8,741 nucleotides of DNA from RFQD01 sp049314515 (lineage in GTDB: Bacteria; Actinomycetota; Actinomycetes; Actinomycetales; Microbacteriaceae): NCBI GenBank assembly GCA_049314515.1, contig JBMOEY010000060.1, positions 1-8,741 of the forward strand. The letters run 5' to 3'. Under the pieces are notes generated by a model that was given only the letters and a program-made list of their open reading frames with translations, was not told the origin of the DNA and made no database searches. Position 1 is the stretch's first letter. Each line of letters starts with the position of its first letter. Positions 5,088-8,741 of this stretch are shown piece by piece. The position numbers and the translations under genes were made by a program.

Positions 5088-5093
5088 AGTCTA
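5088..5093 (-). promoter_or_regulatory. Possible -10 box for the small-gene/ridA unit
   Basis: The minus strand reads TAGACT, a TANNNT match overlapping the PBP start codon on the other strand. A start about 7 bases downstream would give a leader of about 44 bases containing the GAAGGA site. The -35 region is weak (TGATTT at 17-base spacing). Confidence 0.25.
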
Positions 5094-7684
5094 TGTTTGC
5101 CAATGCTCCGAAATCAGCTCGCCAAACTGGTGGACTCGTCACCCTCGTCGGCATGAGCGCGGTTGCCGCGGTTCTCATCGCCGCCTCTGTCACTCCGGCA
5201 ATGGCCGTGACCGGGCTCGCCGCAAACAGCACACTGGGAATTTTCAACGACCTCCCCGACTATCTCCAGATTGACGAACTTGCTCAAAAGACAAGTATTT
5301 TCGCCAAAGCAAATGACGGCAAAGACGTACTCTTGGCTTCTTTCTATGCGCAAGACCGTGAAGAAGTCGAGCTCAAAGACATTTCGAAGTACGTCCTCGA
5401 TGCCGCGGTGGCGACCGAAGATCCGCGGTTTTACCAACACGGAGGTGTGGACCTTATCGGAACGGCCCGCGCCATGCTCTCCAACTTCGTGGGCGGTAGC
5501 GTGCAGGGTGGTTCATCGATCACGCAGCAGTACGTCAAGAACGTTCTCGTGCAAAAAGCCGAAGGATTGGCCGACCCCGAGGCGCGCAAGGTAGCGTACG
5601 CCGCGGCGACGGCGACGAGCGTCGAGCGCAAACTCAAAGAAATGAAGCTCTCAATCGGACTCGAGCAGAACTACACCAAGGAACAGATTCTCTCGGGTTA
5701 TCTCAACATTGCCTCGTTCGGCGGTCGCGTCTATGGAATTCAGAGTGCCGCGAAGTATTACTTCGGGGTCAGCGCTAAAGACCTGACACTCGCTCAGGCA
5801 GCAAGCCTCATTGCCACCGTGAATAACCCCAATAACTTGCGTATTGACCAAGAAGAGAATTTGGAAAACAACAAGTCACGCCGCGACTATGTTCTCAGTC
5901 GCATGCTCTCTGAAGGCAAGATCACTCAGAAGGAGCACGATGAGGCGGTCGCCACCAAGCTCGAACCGAAAATCACTCCGAGCTCTACGGGCTGTCAGAC
6001 GGCAGGAAACGCGGCCTATTTCTGCGACTACGTGACGTGGATTATCCGCAATGATCCGGCTTTCGGTAAAACCGAGGATGACCGGTGGAATGCCTTCCAA
6101 CGGGGTGGCTGGAAGATTATGACCTCCCTGAACCTCAACGTTCAGGCTGCCGCCGCTAACGGCGAGGCAACATGGGTTCCGACCACCTACGACGGTCTCG
6201 ACATCGGATCCGCTGCCGTGTCGGTTGAAGTGGGTACAGGTCGCGTCTTGGCCATGGTTCAGAACAAGAACTACTCAAACGATCCCGAGGTCACCCAAAC
6301 GGACGCGTCTTACACCTCGGTGAACTACAGCACCGATTACCTCTATGGCGGCTCATCCGGGTTCCAGGTTGGATCGACATACAAGATTTTTGCCCTCGCG
6401 GAATGGCTCAGGGCGGGACACGGCCTCGGTGAGATGGTTGACGGACGCGCGGAAATCGACGGTGCAAAGCGCAAGTGGGCCATGTCATCGTTCACGAACT
6501 CATGTGAGGGCGTGGGAGGTCCAGATTGGTCAACCGTGAACGATGGTGGAAACGCTGGTGGCATCATCGATGCTCTGACCGCGACCACGAACTCGATCAA
6601 CACGGCGTACATCGCCATGTCTCAGAAACTTGACCTCTGCGAGATTCGAAAGACTGCGGAAAGTTTGCTCGTGCACCGTGCCGACGGCAACACTCTCACG
6701 AGTGGCCCGGCATCGACGCTCGGGACTAATGAGATCTCGCCGCTGACTATGGCCGTGGCGGTAGCTGGCATTGCGAACCAGGGCAAGGTTTGTTCACCTG
6801 TCGCCATCGACAAGATCACGGACGCGAAGGGCAAGGAAATTCTGCCGCCGAAGACGGTATGCACCCAGGCCATCACGCCACAAGTTGCAAACACCGTGGC
6901 CTACGCCATGGGCACCGTCATTTCTAACGGCACGGCGACCGCGTCCAACCCTCAAGACGGTATCCCCGTCGTGGGCAAGACAGGGACAACCGACAGTGCT
7001 GTTCACACGTGGATGGTGGGCGCGAGCACGAAGGTAGCCACAGCCGTGTGGGTTGGCAACGTCGTTGGATTTTCCTCGCTCTACAATTACAACTTCAATG
7101 GCGTCGCCGGAAATAGGGTTCGTCACCAAATTTGGCGAGAAATGATGGCGCAAGCAAACGCAATCTTCGGTGGAGACGCGTTTGGTGGCGCCGATCCGAC
7201 GATGATGGGTGGCGGTCGTTCGGCGGTAATCCCCGAGACACGCGGACTTTCCTACGATCAGGCGAAGCAATTACTTGAGGCGAGTGGTCTCTCAGTCCAA
7301 AACGGAGGAGCCATCGACTCTGAGCTCGCCGTCGGCAAAGTGGTGCGCACCGACCCATACATCGGAACCAAGGTCAATGGGGCAGCCCTCGTTACTATCT
7401 ACACGAGCAACGGAACCTTAGTCGCGGGACCCCCATCGCAAGTCGGCATGACTGAGGCAGACGCTTTGGCGGCCCTATCGAAGTGGACGACGCGGGTCGT
7501 TTACGTTGACCCACCTCAAGACTGTAAAGAAGAGACGCCCTCGGGTGGAGGCACGCCGGCCCCAACTCCGACCGTAATCTGCACACCGGCACCCAACCCA
7601 GACCAGGGCAAAGTGATTATGCAAAAGCCCAGCGGAGGATTCGTCAAGCCGACGGCGACGATTACGCTAACGGTTCAGAACTAG
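5093..7684 (+). CDS. Class A penicillin-binding protein (transglycosylase/transpeptidase) with two PASTA domains
   Basis: Bifunctional peptidoglycan synthase anchored in the cytoplasmic membrane with its catalytic part outside. It has 863 residues. Order: membrane anchor about 13-38; GT51 transglycosylase about 85-270 with catalytic Glu109 in A-T-E-D-P-R-F-Y-Q-H-G-G-V-D, G140-S-S-I-T-Q-Q-Y-V-K-N and K181-x-x-E183; transpeptidase about 370-660 with S428-T-Y-K431, S501-I-N503 and K629-T-G-T-T; PASTA repeat 1 about 711-773; PASTA repeat 2 about 777-863, interrupted by a Pro/Thr/Gly-rich loop at about 806-838. All catalytic motifs are intact. Layout and neighbours match mycobacterial PonA2 (Rv3682, from memory). 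The ATG at 5093 has no Shine-Dalgarno site and is probably leaderless. Eight cysteines lie in the extracytoplasmic part (301, 311, 471, 516, 567, 590, 811, 830). The metallophosphoesterase gene follows after 4 bases. Confidence 0.96.
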   Translation: MFANAPKSARQTGGLVTLVGMSAVAAVLIAASVTPAMAVTGLAANSTLGIFNDLPDYLQIDELAQKTSIFAKANDGKDVLLASFYAQDREEVELKDISKYVLDAAVATEDPRFYQHGGVDLIGTARAMLSNFVGGSVQGGSSITQQYVKNVLVQKAEGLADPEARKVAYAAATATSVERKLKEMKLSIGLEQNYTKEQILSGYLNIASFGGRVYGIQSAAKYYFGVSAKDLTLAQAASLIATVNNPNNLRIDQEENLENNKSRRDYVLSRMLSEGKITQKEHDEAVATKLEPKITPSSTGCQTAGNAAYFCDYVTWIIRNDPAFGKTEDDRWNAFQRGGWKIMTSLNLNVQAAAANGEATWVPTTYDGLDIGSAAVSVEVGTGRVLAMVQNKNYSNDPEVTQTDASYTSVNYSTDYLYGGSSGFQVGSTYKIFALAEWLRAGHGLGEMVDGRAEIDGAKRKWAMSSFTNSCEGVGGPDWSTVNDGGNAGGIIDALTATTNSINTAYIAMSQKLDLCEIRKTAESLLVHRADGNTLTSGPASTLGTNEISPLTMAVAVAGIANQGKVCSPVAIDKITDAKGKEILPPKTVCTQAITPQVANTVAYAMGTVISNGTATASNPQDGIPVVGKTGTTDSAVHTWMVGASTKVATAVWVGNVVGFSSLYNYNFNGVAGNRVRHQIWREMMAQANAIFGGDAFGGADPTMMGGGRSAVIPETRGLSYDQAKQLLEASGLSVQNGGAIDSELAVGKVVRTDPYIGTKVNGAALVTIYTSNGTLVAGPPSQVGMTEADALAALSKWTTRVVYVDPPQDCKEETPSGGGTPAPTPTVICTPAPNPDQGKVIMQKPSGGFVKPTATITLTVQN

Positions 7685-7688
7685 CTCA

Positions 7689-8657
7689 ATGGCGACGGTA
7701 CTACCGGGCCAACTCGTTGGTGCGGGATTTGCGATTGTCGCGGGCGTGCTCACATACTCGTCACTGATCGAACGAAATGCGTTCACACTACGTCGCGTCA
7801 CTGTTCCGATATTGGCGCCGGGGAGCACCCCGATCCGAGTTTTGCACCTTTCGGATATGCACCTGGCGCCGTGGCAAAAATCGAAAATTCGATGGATTTC
7901 TGCTCTCGCCGAACTCAAACCCGATCTCGTGGTCAACACAGGAGACAACCTGGGGCACGTTCGCGCGCTCCCCGCGTTGCGCGCTGCCCTCGACGCTTTC
8001 AACGGCACGCCGGGAGTCTTCGTGAACGGCTCGAACGATTACTTTGCACCCGAGTTCAAGAATCCGTTTCGCTATTTTGCCGGTCCCTCGCAACAAAATC
8101 GCGAGCCGGTTCGACTTGACACGACCGCGCTCGAAAACTACCTCAGCCAAGATCTCGGTTGGATCAATCTCAACAACGGGGCCTGCCGAATGACGATCGG
8201 GGGCGAATCAATAGATCTCTTCGGTGTGAACGATCCACACCGACACTTTGACGATCTCGACACCATGCGGGCTTCTCTTGACGCCGTTCGAGAACCGGCA
8301 ACGTCCTCCTCGAAGCCCCTGCTTTCCATCGGAGTCACCCACGCGCCGTACCGTCGCGTCGTCGACGCGCTGGTCGACCACAGCGCGTCGATTGTCTTTG
8401 CTGGTCACACGCATGGCGGGCAGGTTTGTGTACCCGGCTTTGGGGCACTCGTCACCAACTGCGATTTACCGCGCTCGATGGCAAAGGGGCTGTCTTCGTG
8501 GACGCATGGTGGCAAACATGGTGCATCTCAACCAGGGCCATACCTGCACGTCTCGGCTGGTTTGGGCACATCCATTTACGCGCCAGTCAGGTTTGCATGT
8601 GCCCCCGAAGCCACGTTGCTCACGCTTGGTCCTGCTCCCTCGCACGGGGTTAATTGA
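7689..8657 (+). CDS. Membrane-anchored calcineurin-like metallophosphoesterase
   Basis: 322-residue binuclear metal phosphoesterase of the actinobacterial Rv3683 type. Its substrate is unknown; related YkuE-like enzymes act on phospholipid-type substrates, and a cell-envelope role is inferred from co-transcription with the PBP. Seen: a hydrophobic N-terminal segment about 8-25, then the metal-site motifs S55-D56-M-H58, G85-D86-N87, G114-S-N116-D117 in place of the usual G-N-H-D/E, T217-H218-A-P, and G239-H240-T-H242-G-G-Q. The fourfold His/Asp set is otherwise complete. The start at ATG 7689 lies 4 bases past the PBP stop with no clear Shine-Dalgarno site, so reinitiation after the PBP is likely. 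The stop codon at 8655-8657 lies within the -35 element proposed for the downstream tRNA. The family call is firm, the substrate open. Confidence 0.93.
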   Translation: MATVLPGQLVGAGFAIVAGVLTYSSLIERNAFTLRRVTVPILAPGSTPIRVLHLSDMHLAPWQKSKIRWISALAELKPDLVVNTGDNLGHVRALPALRAALDAFNGTPGVFVNGSNDYFAPEFKNPFRYFAGPSQQNREPVRLDTTALENYLSQDLGWINLNNGACRMTIGGESIDLFGVNDPHRHFDDLDTMRASLDAVREPATSSSKPLLSIGVTHAPYRRVVDALVDHSASIVFAGHTHGGQVCVPGFGALVTNCDLPRSMAKGLSSWTHGGKHGASQPGPYLHVSAGLGTSIYAPVRFACAPEATLLTLGPAPSHGVN

Positions 8658-8680
8658 CGAGAGGATGCGCCGACTATACT
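8654..8680 (+). promoter_or_regulatory. Promoter of the tRNA-Pro gene
   Basis: TTGACG (8654-8659) and TATACT (8675-8680) are the closest match to a sigma-70/SigA consensus pair in the window, although the 15-base spacer is short. The predicted start is about 8686-8688, a few bases before the tRNA 5' end. The -35 box overlaps the TGA stop of the metallophosphoesterase gene. Confidence 0.6.
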
Positions 8681-8692
8681 CGTGGAGGACCT

Positions 8693-8741
8693 CGGGGTGT
8701 GGCGCAGCTTGGTAGCGCGCGTCGTTCGGGACGACGAGGTC
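8693..8741 (+). tRNA. tRNA-Pro (anticodon CGG), 3' part cut by window edge
   Basis: The first 49 bases fold as a tRNA: 5' acceptor strand CGGGGTG (8693-8699), TG, D-stem GCGC (8702-8705 with 8715-8718), D-loop AGCTTGGTA, anticodon stem CGTCG/CGACG (8720-8724 with 8732-8736) and loop TTCGGGA with anticodon CGG at 8727-8729. The sequence follows the layout of known bacterial tRNA-Pro(CGG) closely base by base. The variable loop begins AGGTC, and the T-arm and 3' acceptor strand lie beyond the window. It decodes CCG proline codons. Confidence 0.93.

Noticed and set aside
4873..5274. 133-codon plus-strand frame across the small gene and the PBP start
   Set aside because: It is a shadow of two supported genes on different strands, has Cys/Arg/His-rich composition and no domain.
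1..8741. Mobile element, CRISPR array or defence system
   Set aside because: No transposase, integrase, terminal inverted repeats, regular direct repeats or nuclease/methylase motifs were seen. All confident genes are ordinary actinobacterial pilus, metabolic or envelope genes.

Overview
The window looks like chromosomal DNA of a moderately high-GC actinobacterium, probably a small-genome member of the Microbacteriaceae (inference). The main reasons are an actinobacterial-type Tad pilus cluster with a DUF4244-type pilin, and the gene order RidA / 50-residue tryptophan-rich protein / bifunctional PBP with PASTA domains / metallophosphoesterase / tRNA-Pro. As I remember it, this order is a compressed version of the Mycobacterium tuberculosis region Rv3678c-Rv3678A-ponA2-Rv3683. 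Very short intergenic gaps, GTG starts, overlapping stop codons and probable leaderless starts also fit a streamlined actinobacterial genome.

Region 1 (1-2456, minus strand) is the 5' half of a Tad/Flp pilus cluster. In transcription order it holds a possible decayed or very short CpaE/Ssd-like gene (2456-2147), the secretion ATPase tadA (2143-1229), one compact inner-membrane protein that seems to combine TadB-like and TadC-like halves (1232-384), a 132-base gap with two adjacent inverted repeats and a run of nine G/C pairs, and a DUF4244/Flp-type pilin (251 to beyond base 1). The pilin carries an exact G|xxxxEY prepilin-peptidase motif. tadA and the F gene overlap at GTGA and are probably translationally coupled.

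Region 2 (2443-4407, plus strand) is a full-length AMP-forming acetyl-CoA synthetase (acs), divergent from the Tad cluster. Its stop codon overlaps that of the convergent ridA gene in a single CTAG.

Region 3 (4404-5037, minus strand) is a two-gene unit. A 50-residue conserved-type small protein lies upstream of a RidA-family deaminase. A 55-base divergent promoter region separates it from region 4.

Region 4 (5093-8657, plus strand) is a two-gene cell-envelope operon: a class A penicillin-binding protein (transglycosylase, transpeptidase, two PASTA repeats) followed 4 bases later by a membrane-anchored calcineurin-like metallophosphoesterase. A tRNA-Pro(CGG) gene with its own promoter starts at 8693 and runs off the right edge.

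No insertion sequence, CRISPR array or obvious foreign DNA was seen. The most interesting material is the reduced Tad system: a fused F protein, a short TadA, a vestigial CpaE candidate, and a homopolymer-bearing leader before the pilin. The small gene hidden upstream of ridA is also notable.
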